Source: a virus. From it: a stretch of DNA of 20,949 nucleotides. The stretch is from IMG/VR virus record IMGVR_UViG_3300010883_000632, positions 1-20,949 of that record. One strand, given 5' to 3'. The position numbers and the translations under genes were made by a program. The notes beneath the pieces were generated by a model. That model was not told the DNA's origin, made no database searches, and worked only from the letters and a program-made list of their open reading frames with translations. This document shows positions 1-8,086 of the stretch, piece after piece. Numbering within the stretch: position 1 is the first letter of the stretch; every line of letters begins with the position of its first letter.

Positions 1-561
1 ACGCCAATAAAGACCGGCACATGGTCCACGCACAGCAAGACAGAATTTTACGACCTATTTAAGGCTATTAAGGAAGATACCCGAATGAGCGATAAAGTAG
101 AAGAGGATATCAAAGAGATGAACGATGTGACTATTGACAAAGAAGATGATGAAATTTCAACGTCTTCATCTTCTTCTTCGGGCGATGACTCTTCATCTTC
201 TTCGGATACAGACTTTCTTTCAGACATCAAAAAAAAGCTGTCACTTCTTTCCCCTCTCGGTTCTCAGTGGGTCGGAGAACTCAACCAGAAACACAAACAA
301 AAGTTCTTTGTAAAAATCTTCAATGTGAAAAACCAGAAAGATCGTGGTTTTATAATCTACGAAGCAATTGATCGTGACAATAACATGATCATGTTTTTCG
401 CAGGAGACATTCTTCTTGAAACAGACGGCACTCAGGTAGATATCGGGCAGTGTGTTTTAATCGAAGGATTTGTGGACAAACACCAATACGATAAGTACAT
501 CGTGAGAAGAATGAGAATTGAATGCACGAAGCTGAATAAAGTTTCTACTCTAAAAAGATGA
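1..561 (+). CDS. Unknown protein with Ser/Asp-rich linker and C-terminal OB-fold-like domain (5' partial)
   Basis: The reading frame is open from base 1, so the ATG at 85 is probably internal and the gene starts outside the window. Three parts are visible: an N-terminal stretch (TKTGTWSTHSKTEFYDLFK...), a low-complexity linker of Ser and Asp/Glu at about bases 157-210, and a C-terminal part from about base 290 with alternating beta-strand pattern (FFVKIFNV, GFIIYEAIDRD, VLIEGFVDKH). That pattern resembles OB-fold domains found at the ends of phage nucleic-acid proteins, but this is inference from pattern only. The stop overlaps the next start as ATGA, so the next gene is probably translationally coupled. 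I do not recognise the whole protein. The serine linker resembles those in the virion genes at the other end of the window. Confidence 0.75.
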   Translation, partial: TPIKTGTWSTHSKTEFYDLFKAIKEDTRMSDKVEEDIKEMNDVTIDKEDDEISTSSSSSSGDDSSSSSDTDFLSDIKKKLSLLSPLGSQWVGELNQKHKQKFFVKIFNVKNQKDRGFIIYEAIDRDNNMIMFFAGDILLETDGTQVDIGQCVLIEGFVDKHQYDKYIVRRMRIECTKLNKVSTLKR

Positions 562-953
562 TCATCACAATCCCCAAAGCAGTAAATGTGGCACTCGTCA
601 GCAAGAATCCATACACCAATGAAATGATGTTTCTGCGGTTGGTTAAATGTACTGCTTTGCGAAATGAAACCATACTTCGATTTGTAGATAGATCGGGTCA
701 TCGATTGGTTTGTCTCAGACATCCAGAAAAGGCAGATGCAGATTACTGGAAGGGTCGAACGGGAAATTACTTTCTCATGACTGTGTTTATCAAAGGTCAG
801 CAAACCACAGTAGAATCTAATTATGATGGCAATTTACCCAATACGAATCATGGCGATGTTGATATCATTGCGACACGAATCACAGACATAACAGTCCTTA
901 AGGAAGTAAAAGCCAGCAAAAGGAGCCTAACCAATGGCAAAAAGACGAAATAA
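558..953 (+). CDS. Unknown protein, 131 aa
   Basis: The start codon overlaps the previous stop (ATGA at 558-561), and the 3' end overlaps the next gene by 20 bases, so the three + strand genes form one compact operon. The protein is soluble, with no membrane segment or signal peptide. The C-terminus is basic (KASKRSLTNGKKTK). Hydrophobic blocks alternate with charged ones (MMFLRLVKCTALRNETILRFVDR), suggesting a small beta-rich fold. No catalytic motif is visible and I do not recognise a family. Its place between an OB-fold-like protein and a basic protein hints at a nucleic-acid role, but nothing in the sequence proves that. Confidence 0.7.
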   Translation: MIITIPKAVNVALVSKNPYTNEMMFLRLVKCTALRNETILRFVDRSGHRLVCLRHPEKADADYWKGRTGNYFLMTVFIKGQQTTVESNYDGNLPNTNHGDVDIIATRITDITVLKEVKASKRSLTNGKKTK

Positions 954-2049
954 ACACAGAATTGACATGAACGCAATATGGAACAACGAGCCATGTTGGG
1001 ACAATCCAGAAACAAGTCCTGACTTTGCGGATGGAGTGTCGTGGTATCATACCATCGCCCATAAGAAAGACAAGAAGAAATGGATTCTTGATTACATGAA
1101 ACAAGAGAAGATGTCAAAGGATGATATCAGACATGTAAAGGCGACGAACACAAAACTGTTCGGAGCAGAATACGGGGGATACGGAATCGTGGCGCGTCTT
1201 CTGACACGCGGATGCACGATTGTTCCTGAAGTACGACTTACTACACTTCAGGGTGCTGTCATGTACCTGATTCTTGCGGGTAAAGACGAACTCAATAAGA
1301 AGAGTAAGGAAACCACAACACCAAAGAAGACGATTCAGGAATACACGAAGGATAAGATCAACGCGATCATCTCTTTTATCGAACCGCGAATCGATGATAT
1401 ATTCTCTGGAGAAATGAAGAAAGCCGAACTAACTCCGTACAAGTGGTATGAAGAACTGAAAATCAAATCAGTCCATTGTCCTGCGATCATCGGATACATT
1501 CAATCACAACTGGATGAAGTAACTGAAGCAGAAGATGACGAACAACTTGCAGAAGGATATTCATTCCTGACAGCCAAGGAGTTGACAAAAATCCAAGACT
1601 CGTTGAGTCTTATGGTATCCGATTGTAAAAGATGGGCGGACAACAACAAGACATCCAAGAAGCCCCGCAAGAAGAAGATTGTACCTCTCACCAAATTGGT
1701 CAAGGGTATGAAATACAAAGTGTCTGATGAGACATGGAAACTGAAAAGTGTTGATCCAACGCGGATCATCGGGTCAGATATTCTCTACGTGTTCAACACA
1801 AAAGATAGATTCTTGTCCATCTTTATTGCAGATGGAGTAGATGGATTGTCTGTGAAGGGGAGTGCGATACGGGGATTTGATAAAACCAAATCCACACAAA
1901 GGAAACTACGAAAGCCAGAAGCAGTCCTTCCGGTGATCATCTCGTCTGGTAAGCGAGCGATCAACAATGCAATAAAAACATGTACCACAAAAGAACAGCC
2001 TGTAACAGGACGAATTAACAACCACATGATTATTATGAAAGCGATCTAA
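934..2049 (+). CDS. Unknown phage protein, 371 aa, basic C-terminal half
   Basis: The start ATG is supported by an AGGAG ribosome binding site at about 921-925. The N-terminus reads MAKRRNKHRIDMNAIWNNEP, followed by a block with WYHTIAHKKDKKKWILDYMK. Residues about 235-250 are strongly basic (KKPRKKKIVP). The C-terminal 120 residues contain LYVFNTKDRFLSIFIA, LSVKGSAIRGFD and KLRKPEAVLPVI. From memory, a similar C-terminal block occurs in uncharacterised proteins of marine T4-like phages; I could not check this. No enzyme motif is visible. The stop codon overlaps that of the convergent methyltransferase gene by 4 bases, leaving no room for a terminator between them. Confidence 0.8.
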   Translation: MAKRRNKHRIDMNAIWNNEPCWDNPETSPDFADGVSWYHTIAHKKDKKKWILDYMKQEKMSKDDIRHVKATNTKLFGAEYGGYGIVARLLTRGCTIVPEVRLTTLQGAVMYLILAGKDELNKKSKETTTPKKTIQEYTKDKINAIISFIEPRIDDIFSGEMKKAELTPYKWYEELKIKSVHCPAIIGYIQSQLDEVTEAEDDEQLAEGYSFLTAKELTKIQDSLSLMVSDCKRWADNNKTSKKPRKKKIVPLTKLVKGMKYKVSDETWKLKSVDPTRIIGSDILYVFNTKDRFLSIFIADGVDGLSVKGSAIRGFDKTKSTQRKLRKPEAVLPVIISSGKRAINNAIKTCTTKEQPVTGRINNHMIIMKAI

Positions 2050-3611
2050 GCTTTATACCACACAAATATCGGCTCGTAGCGATGCCACTTGCCGGCGACC
2101 AGAACGGAGTTCTTTGCACAAGGGACTCCGTTTTCGTCTATCCTACCAGAGCCAGGCATAGATTCCAAGATCATTTTAATGGTATGCTTGTATTCCATTC
2201 CCAGTGATTCTAAAATGTCTGAAGAATCTTTCTCTAATGGCAAGAAGCCTTTGCCATATTTCACATCTGATATATTCCATAACAGATATCTGTCAGACTT
2301 GAGCCACTCCACACATGTTTTCAGCGTGCCTTGGAGAAATCCATCACGCCATGATTCATATGCTGCGAATTTGTTGCATGATTGATCTTTGTCAGCCGAA
2401 TATACTTCGCGATTAAAGTACGGCGGGGACGTAAATATCATATCAATCTTACCCTTGTATTTCTGAAACTCAGGATTGTTCTTTATGTTCTCTGATCCCT
2501 CTTTGAACATATGGAACGTGTTTGTCTTTCCGAAAAATGGATTGCCCCGAAACGATTCGGTGTTGAAGAATTTAGCCAGATTGGCATGTCTGCTTTCAGA
2601 ACCATCCCACAACTCAGGATTCGGATCAGTTCCCACGTAATGAATCTTCCTATCCTCTCGGACAGTCATCGCCCCTAAGATTCTCCCACCCCAACCTGCT
2701 GATGGATCATACACAACAATCTTGTCCTGTTTATCCACAAGATGCTGTGTGTACTTCTCCCACAACAGCTTTGATGTAAGCGGTGGAAAGTTGGACGCTA
2801 TCTGTGAGAATGATGTGCGGAATGCCCGGTATGCAATAGGAAATAACTTCTGCCCCTTCTTATACAACCTGATCGAATATTCAAAATCATCTTTGGGATC
2901 ATCATCACGAAGATTGACCAAACACTGCTTTGGTATTTTAGCTATCATGCTGGACAATTCTGCATTGCTCATAGAAAGAAACTCGACAGACTTCAACAAC
3001 TCGTTGTATCCTGTATACGACATTTCCATCTTTGTTCCGTGAATCCAATAGTCCCACTCTGGATACTTCTCTCGATCTTTCTCAAATTGTGTTATCCATT
3101 CGATGGCTGTCTCGGCTGGGAAAAGAGAATCCTTCATGTCGTTGGCGCGAAGGTGAGATGAAAAGATGTAATACGAATCTCTCTGGAAATGTCGAGACGA
3201 ATACTTAATCATCCTCTCAAACAAATCATCATCTGCAAAGAAGTCATAGATGGACAGTGGTGGTGATGTAAGACTGTACGTTATCTTTGTCTTCATCATC
3301 GTAGGGAACCACTGAGAACACGCTGAACCGAGTCGCGAAGTGTTTCGGACACACAACGATTCATCCGCACCTTCTTCCCGCTTCATGAACTTCTTGACAT
3401 CGAAGTTGGTCATCTTGTTGAACTGATCTAATATATCTTTTCGGGAGGCTCCACCGCGCGGCGGTGTTCCATGCGTATCCCAAAGATGAACCACAAGTTT
3501 TCGAAAGTCCCAAAGCCATTGGCGGAACTCGGCTTTGGTCATCAACAAAATCTCATCGAATGGTTTGTTCAATTCTGATTCTAACAATAGTGTGTTTTGT
3601 GTATAGAACAT
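2046..3611 (-). CDS. DNA methyltransferase (N6-adenine or N4-cytosine type)
   Basis: It probably transfers a methyl group from S-adenosylmethionine to an amino group of adenine or cytosine in DNA. Motif I, the SAM-binding loop DPSAGWGGR, lies at residues 302-310 and is followed by GTDPNPELW. The catalytic motif IV TSPPY is at 394-398. Motif I precedes motif IV by about 90 residues. The first 280 residues show no motif I recognise and may hold target recognition or an extra domain, making this larger (521 aa) than many phage methyltransferases. No restriction endonuclease lies beside it, so it looks like an orphan enzyme for protecting or marking phage DNA. It is the last gene of the gp47-gp46-nucleotidyltransferase run, 6 bases after the preceding gene, with no clear Shine-Dalgarno site. 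The recognised base and sequence cannot be read from the protein. Confidence 0.88.
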   Translation of the reverse strand: MFYTQNTLLLESELNKPFDEILLMTKAEFRQWLWDFRKLVVHLWDTHGTPPRGGASRKDILDQFNKMTNFDVKKFMKREEGADESLCVRNTSRLGSACSQWFPTMMKTKITYSLTSPPLSIYDFFADDDLFERMIKYSSRHFQRDSYYIFSSHLRANDMKDSLFPAETAIEWITQFEKDREKYPEWDYWIHGTKMEMSYTGYNELLKSVEFLSMSNAELSSMIAKIPKQCLVNLRDDDPKDDFEYSIRLYKKGQKLFPIAYRAFRTSFSQIASNFPPLTSKLLWEKYTQHLVDKQDKIVVYDPSAGWGGRILGAMTVREDRKIHYVGTDPNPELWDGSESRHANLAKFFNTESFRGNPFFGKTNTFHMFKEGSENIKNNPEFQKYKGKIDMIFTSPPYFNREVYSADKDQSCNKFAAYESWRDGFLQGTLKTCVEWLKSDRYLLWNISDVKYGKGFLPLEKDSSDILESLGMEYKHTIKMILESMPGSGRIDENGVPCAKNSVLVAGKWHRYEPIFVWYKA

Positions 3612-3617
3612 ATGATT

Positions 3618-4496
3618 TTATACGTTAAGAGGATGAGACCTTCTTCTCATTGTTTCGGCGATGTCGTGTTTGTTGATGATCAACTGCTGACGGCTGCAAT
3701 GTTGAATAAGATTCTCGGAGTTCAGCCATACAACAGGTCGGGATGTTATTAATGAATTATGAAGCCGTGGAACCCCAAAATGTTTGTGATATTCAAATCC
3801 TTCCGGGCTGCAAGTGATCTGCCCGGTGGCGATGTTAATTGCAATTCCATCTGCTGCTGTAGGAACAGAATACACATACGAAACGGGAGCAGAAAACCAA
3901 ACATCCATTCTATGAACAGAATCATTGCAGTCATTGGTGACTTTAATCTTCTTGCCATTTGCACCGGGATATATTGCAGCAAGGTCTCTCAGGCACTTAA
4001 ATGTGACTGTTTCACTCTTATCGGTTATTGCATTCCTTACTCTCCTGACCCACTTGCCCCGCCGACTTGTAGAAGCAGAATAAGAACATCGAAAAATATT
4101 ATCAATGAAAGGCCGGTCGTTGATAATAAAATCAAAATCTTTGGGAACATTTATAAATCGGTCAATAAGGTCTTGGGTTTTGTGGGAGTTCCGGGCGTTC
4201 CGGGCGTTGAACAGCAAGTCTCTCGCGGCGCCGCCGACCAAATATACATCAGACATATTGGTTCCAATTACGTCAGAATCTTGTTTGAAAAGATGAGTGA
4301 TATACTCCAAGCATGTACTGATTCCATTCGGGTCTAAGACATAATCCAACACAGCCGCGCTGGGAAGTGGTAGTGGCGGTGCAGGCGATGGCAATTGGTT
4401 CGCCCTGTATTTCTGACCTGAGGTGGTGGTCATCTGTGCATGGGGCGGCGGATGAAGTTGATCTTCATAACCACCATTTGTATTTACTGTTGCCAT
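3618..4496 (-). CDS. Nucleotidyltransferase of the CCA-adding / poly(A) polymerase head-domain type
   Basis: The family adds nucleotides to RNA 3' ends, most often CCA to tRNA. The signature is clear: YLVGGAARDLL at residues 85-95 (consensus LVGGxVRD), the metal-binding pair in KDFDFII at 119-125 (DxD), and a likely third carboxylate in RMDVWFS (D198). A later block, GIAINIATGQITCSPEGFEYH, fits the position where family members read 'TINALA...G.I.D'. The first 48 residues are proline-rich and probably disordered (HPPPH, PSPAPPLPLP). At 292 residues it lacks the long helical C-terminal part of bacterial CCA enzymes, so it may be a reduced enzyme with another RNA substrate. It starts 2 bases after the gp46 stop and so shares the recombination-nuclease operon. 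Family is confident; substrate unknown. Confidence 0.82.
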   Translation of the reverse strand: MATVNTNGGYEDQLHPPPHAQMTTTSGQKYRANQLPSPAPPLPLPSAAVLDYVLDPNGISTCLEYITHLFKQDSDVIGTNMSDVYLVGGAARDLLFNARNARNSHKTQDLIDRFINVPKDFDFIINDRPFIDNIFRCSYSASTSRRGKWVRRVRNAITDKSETVTFKCLRDLAAIYPGANGKKIKVTNDCNDSVHRMDVWFSAPVSYVYSVPTAADGIAINIATGQITCSPEGFEYHKHFGVPRLHNSLITSRPVVWLNSENLIQHCSRQQLIINKHDIAETMRRRSHPLNV

Positions 4497-4498
4497 AT

Positions 4499-6211
4499 CT
4501 AACTCGCAATCATTCGTGTAAAACCCTTAACCTTTTGAAACTCTAGCACATTGGGAAATTTGTCCATCAGAGAATCTGCCTTATGGCTGATTATAAAACA
4601 ATTTGTTCCTTCTGACAATCCCTGAATTAATTTAAGAAAATCATCTGTTCCCGATGGATCAAGACTACTATCGAATACTTCATCCATGATCAGCAAATTG
4701 GTAGACATACTGTTTTTCTGTCGTGCTATCTCTCTCCATGCAAACAACAACGCAATATCCAAACGAAACTTCTCACCCTCTGAGAAAGAGAAGTAACTAA
4801 ACTCATCTCGGAAACGACTCTTTATCGTCTCATTAAATTGGTCGTCCAGCGTGAAATTAACAAAGAAGTCCATATCTGCCAGATACTTGTTGATCAGCTT
4901 GTTCATGATCGGAAGATACTTCTGGATAATCTTTGTCTTGATTCCGCTGTCCTTTAGCATTGCATGAGAAACATCATACAATTGATTCAGCTTTCCCTGC
5001 CCTTCTTGCTCACTGGACATCTGCTTCAACTGATTATCCAGTGAATCATCCGGCTCTGCTACCTCTTCCGATGAATTCTCAGAAGATGTAATTTCTTCCT
5101 GCATCGATGCAATGTATTTTTGCATGGCAGCCACAGAGTTCTGCTTCTCCTGCATGACAACAGACAAGTCAAGAATCTTCTCTTGTGTTTCGGCTATCAC
5201 GGTTTGCCGGTCGTCCACCAGTTTTATCTGCTTGTTCAATTCCTCGGTAGTCTCGTTTATCTTGTTTTCTTTTTCGTCATGCTCTATCTTCTTTTTCTGC
5301 TTGACATCATCATCTATTTCTTGGTCGCATGACGGACACGTATCATTGTCATCGAAAAACGACTGTGTGTTTTTCAATCGCTTCAAGTTATTCTGAAGAC
5401 TGTTATACACCTTACGAAAACGAGCGACCGTTTGCTCCGTCTTTGTTTTGTCGGTTATATCAGACTGCAACTTGTCCATCTGTTCCTGTATACTACCAGA
5501 CGAAGCCATGTCCACTTCGATGGCATCTTGATTTTCCTGTATCCTGTCACGTATATCATCCAAGCGTTCTTTTGTTTTTCCTTTTATCTTTTCCAGATGA
5601 TCTTTGTGCATCTTGATTTTCTCATTCAGCAATTCAATATGGCGCTCTGTTTCTTGAATACTTGACTTGAGCGTCCCCACCCTCTCTTTGAGAATAGTAT
5701 TCATACACGAGAAAATCTGAATGTCCAGCAACTCTTCGATGATCTCTCGCCTGTCGGCTGCCTTGAGTTGCATGAATGGAGTGAAAGTAGAACTACCCAA
5801 AATTACAACTTGGGTGAACGCATTATAATTGAACTTCAGCACATGTTGTTCGAGATGCTTCTGATAATCTTTATTGTTGGCTGATTGATCGATCAACTCT
5901 CCATCGCAAAACACTTCAAATACATTTGGCTTCAATCCTCGGCGGATTATATAAAATCGATTGCCGATGGAAAATTCCAATTCCACAATACAATCTCGCT
6001 CGTTGATACTGTTGACCAACTGTGGTTTGTTTATCTTTCGGAATGATCTACCAAACAACGCAAAGGTAAGAGTGTCAAGAAGCATAGAACTCTTTCCTGA
6101 TCCATTCTTCCCTACTACCAGCACATGAGAATGTGTGTCCAGTGGTATCTCAATAAACTGATTACCCGACGAAAGAAAGTTCTTCGCACGTATTTTTTTG
6201 AAGATAATCAT
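4499..6211 (-). CDS. 46: Recombination endonuclease large subunit gp46 (SbcC/Rad50-like ATPase)
   Basis: With gp47 it forms the phage Mre11-Rad50 complex that resects double-strand DNA ends for recombination-dependent replication and host DNA breakdown. Walker A GKNGSGKSS is at residues 34-42. A long coiled coil of about 175-415 is interrupted by a zinc-hook CPSC at 292-295. The ABC signature FSEGEKFRLD begins at 476 and Walker B LLIMDE covers 506-511, followed by an ISHK switch histidine at 541-544. The length of 570 aa is normal for T4 gp46. It begins 2 bases after the gene 47 stop, so the two subunits are coupled. All key residues are present. Confidence 0.97.
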   Translation of the reverse strand: MIIFKKIRAKNFLSSGNQFIEIPLDTHSHVLVVGKNGSGKSSMLLDTLTFALFGRSFRKINKPQLVNSINERDCIVELEFSIGNRFYIIRRGLKPNVFEVFCDGELIDQSANNKDYQKHLEQHVLKFNYNAFTQVVILGSSTFTPFMQLKAADRREIIEELLDIQIFSCMNTILKERVGTLKSSIQETERHIELLNEKIKMHKDHLEKIKGKTKERLDDIRDRIQENQDAIEVDMASSGSIQEQMDKLQSDITDKTKTEQTVARFRKVYNSLQNNLKRLKNTQSFFDDNDTCPSCDQEIDDDVKQKKKIEHDEKENKINETTEELNKQIKLVDDRQTVIAETQEKILDLSVVMQEKQNSVAAMQKYIASMQEEITSSENSSEEVAEPDDSLDNQLKQMSSEQEGQGKLNQLYDVSHAMLKDSGIKTKIIQKYLPIMNKLINKYLADMDFFVNFTLDDQFNETIKSRFRDEFSYFSFSEGEKFRLDIALLFAWREIARQKNSMSTNLLIMDEVFDSSLDPSGTDDFLKLIQGLSEGTNCFIISHKADSLMDKFPNVLEFQKVKGFTRMIAS

Positions 6212-6213
6212 GG

Positions 6214-7284
6214 CTACTCTATATTAGATGCTTCCACATATAAGTTGTGCATCAGTTGTTTCAGTTCATCTTTGCTGACATCAAGGTTCATGGAGTCGAT
6301 ATGGTTGTTCAATACAGTCATCGTATCTTCTCCCAAATCTACTGTGACATCTTCGGTGTCAGCCGCAGACTGATCCTCAATCACACTCACATCATATGGC
6401 TTATTGGCATACAACGCATCGAGATACTTGTCAAACATATAGTAATCGGTTTTGTTCTCCACGATTACCTTGACAAAACATCCTTCATATTTCTCAAGAC
6501 CCGTATCACTGGACAGATATTTACTATAATCATGTCTCTTATCATCATACACGATTTTATGGAAAATGCTATAGGGATTCCGGATAAACTCCAACTCCCG
6601 CGTTTCCGTGTCAAACACATGGAACCCCTTAGCATCGTCGTGGTCGCTCCACGTTAGCTCGTAAGGCGTTCCAAGGTAGAATACATGTCCATCGTCGTGC
6701 CTGTGGTGGAAATGTCCGGAAAACACCACATCAAATTTATCAAATACACTTCGATCCATTCCGGTTTGCTGGCGTATGCCCCGCATCACCTGAAACCCCT
6801 TAATCTCGAAATGACCAAATAGAATCTGTGCTTTGGTAGTCTTTAGATACTCGGTGGATTCATCGTAGTTTTCCTGATTGATCCACGGAACAATGCCAAA
6901 CGTAGTTCCATCAAAGACCACATCAGTAGGATTCGTGTATATCCATGGCTCTTCTTTTCCATCGAACGTGGAAAATAATTCCTGTATGGCATTTACCTTG
7001 CTGGTCTGCTTGAAATTAATATCATGGTTGCCTAGTAGGATATGAGTATCAATACCTTCATTCCATAGCTTGAAGATGATATTGTTTTTCATCTCCTGTA
7101 GTGTCTGGAAGTTGATATACTTTCGGCGATCAACAACATCACCGAGAACAAGGCAAGTATCGATGTTGTTCTTTTTCATATGCGGGAAGAATATCTTATC
7201 GAAAAACTTCCGCTGATACTGAATAAAATGTGTGGAATCTTGGCGCACACCCAAATGCAGGTCTGCGAGCAGGGCTATTTTCAT
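6214..7284 (-). CDS. 47: Recombination endonuclease small subunit gp47 (SbcD/Mre11-like nuclease)
   Basis: This is the metallophosphoesterase nuclease subunit of the gp46/gp47 complex. Metal-binding motifs appear in order: DLH at residues 8-10, GDVVDRR at 48-54, GNHD at 85-88, GHFE at 157-160 and SGHFHHR at 189-195, followed by GTPYEL at 205-210. The acidic C-terminal tail (about 308-325) may contact gp46. At 356 aa the length suits the family. No Shine-Dalgarno site precedes the ATG; instead a TATAAT box ends 7 bases before it, which suggests a leaderless message. Gene 46 follows after 2 bases. Confidence 0.97.
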   Translation of the reverse strand: MKIALLADLHLGVRQDSTHFIQYQRKFFDKIFFPHMKKNNIDTCLVLGDVVDRRKYINFQTLQEMKNNIIFKLWNEGIDTHILLGNHDINFKQTSKVNAIQELFSTFDGKEEPWIYTNPTDVVFDGTTFGIVPWINQENYDESTEYLKTTKAQILFGHFEIKGFQVMRGIRQQTGMDRSVFDKFDVVFSGHFHHRHDDGHVFYLGTPYELTWSDHDDAKGFHVFDTETRELEFIRNPYSIFHKIVYDDKRHDYSKYLSSDTGLEKYEGCFVKVIVENKTDYYMFDKYLDALYANKPYDVSVIEDQSAADTEDVTVDLGEDTMTVLNNHIDSMNLDVSKDELKQLMHNLYVEASNIE

Positions 7285-7291
7285 ACTGTAT

Positions 7292-7319
7292 ATTATAGCT
7301 TATTTTGACTCAATTGCAA
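7292..7319 (-). promoter_or_regulatory. Sigma70-like promoter directly before gene 47
   Basis: Read on the - strand, the -35 box is TTGCAA (7314-7319), the spacer is 16 bases and the -10 box is TATAAT (7292-7297), a perfect match. Only 7 bases separate the -10 box from the gene 47 ATG, so transcription would start at or next to the start codon. The box overlaps the gap after the small basic gene (stop at 7300). It would drive genes 47, 46, the nucleotidyltransferase and the methyltransferase. Confidence 0.6.
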
Positions 7320-7518
7320 TGTTTTTTTCTGATATTTCACGTTTCACCGTATCAACAAGCTTCTGCCATGACTGCTTGTGTGCGACTCGTGTAGCCACAA
7401 CAGCAGGACTTCGTGGCTTCTTTCGCTGAGTAATACCATGCTCACGCTTGAACTCACCCATGGCTGTACGTCTCTGGTTTCTGTTCTGCTTGGGTTTCTT
7501 TTCTTCTAGTGGTTTCAT
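7300..7518 (-). CDS. Small basic protein, 72 aa, unknown
   Basis: The ORF starts 3 bases after the gp55 stop, and an AAAGG sequence in the gp55 tail can act as its ribosome binding site. It is rich in Lys and Arg (KPLEEKKPKQNRNQRR, TQRKKPRS), which suggests nucleic-acid or RNA-polymerase contact, and the last 30 residues could form one helix (QKLVDTVKREISEK). Because it follows the late sigma factor gene directly, a transcription accessory role is conceivable, but it shows no similarity I can see to T4 gp33. Function unknown. Confidence 0.65.
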   Translation of the reverse strand: MKPLEEKKPKQNRNQRRTAMGEFKREHGITQRKKPRSPAVVATRVAHKQSWQKLVDTVKREISEKNIAIESK

Positions 7519-7521
7519 AAT

Positions 7522-8049
7522 CTATTTCTTACCTTTCTTTGGCTTTTTCTTTGTCTCTTCATTAAACGAGTCGATGTCTTTTTCGCTAATCCCGATGTGC
7601 TTCCTGTAGTGGTTCTCAGCAGCGTCAGGATCACCGTACATGTCTTTCACATCGGAATACATGTTATGGATACCATGTTTCTCATATGCTTTAAATTTGA
7701 TATAAGTCTGCTTTTTTTCCTTCTTGATTCTTCGAAGAAACGCATAGTATATAATCTGTGTGACATATGCAAACGCATTGGTGGATTTGGCAGTATCAAA
7801 ATTCGTGATATAGGTCAGGCAGTTTTCCACGCCGTCGAGTATCATCTCATCACGATAACTATAGTTTATGAAATTTGGTCTGTATGCAAAGCGTGTTGCA
7901 ATTTCAAGGATCATTGAACCCAGCGCGTCCGTCATTTGTGGCTTTGGTTCTTCTTTTTCGTCTGCTTCCGCACATCGCGCCTTGTGCGACATGATTTCTT
8001 TGACTAACTCTTCATTATCTACGTAATGAGTTGATTTTTTCTTTGGCAT
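7522..8049 (-). CDS. 55: Late-transcription sigma factor gp55
   Basis: gp55 replaces the host sigma factor and directs RNA polymerase to the TATAAATA boxes of late promoters. The conserved region-2-like core spans residues about 57-112, with RPNFINYSYRDEMILDGVEN and AFAYVTQIIYYAFLRRIKKE, the typical hallmark of phage gp55 proteins. Length (175 aa) is close to T4 gp55. The tail is poly-lysine (KKKPKKGKK), and I see no short hydrophobic C-terminal motif of the kind T4 gp55 uses to bind the sliding clamp. Matching TATAAATA boxes occur at four places in this window, which supports the assignment. GGAG about 11 bases upstream is a plausible ribosome binding site. Confidence 0.93.
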   Translation of the reverse strand: MPKKKSTHYVDNEELVKEIMSHKARCAEADEKEEPKPQMTDALGSMILEIATRFAYRPNFINYSYRDEMILDGVENCLTYITNFDTAKSTNAFAYVTQIIYYAFLRRIKKEKKQTYIKFKAYEKHGIHNMYSDVKDMYGDPDAAENHYRKHIGISEKDIDSFNEETKKKPKKGKK

Positions 8050-8086
8050 CTCTTCACTTCTCCATTTCTAAAAAATATTATTTTTT

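Noticed and set aside
3759-4337. Long + strand open frame (192 codons) opposite the nucleotidyltransferase gene
   Set aside because: It lies wholly antisense to a gene with clear catalytic motifs, is Cys/Arg/Ile-rich without natural domain pattern, and has no ribosome binding site.
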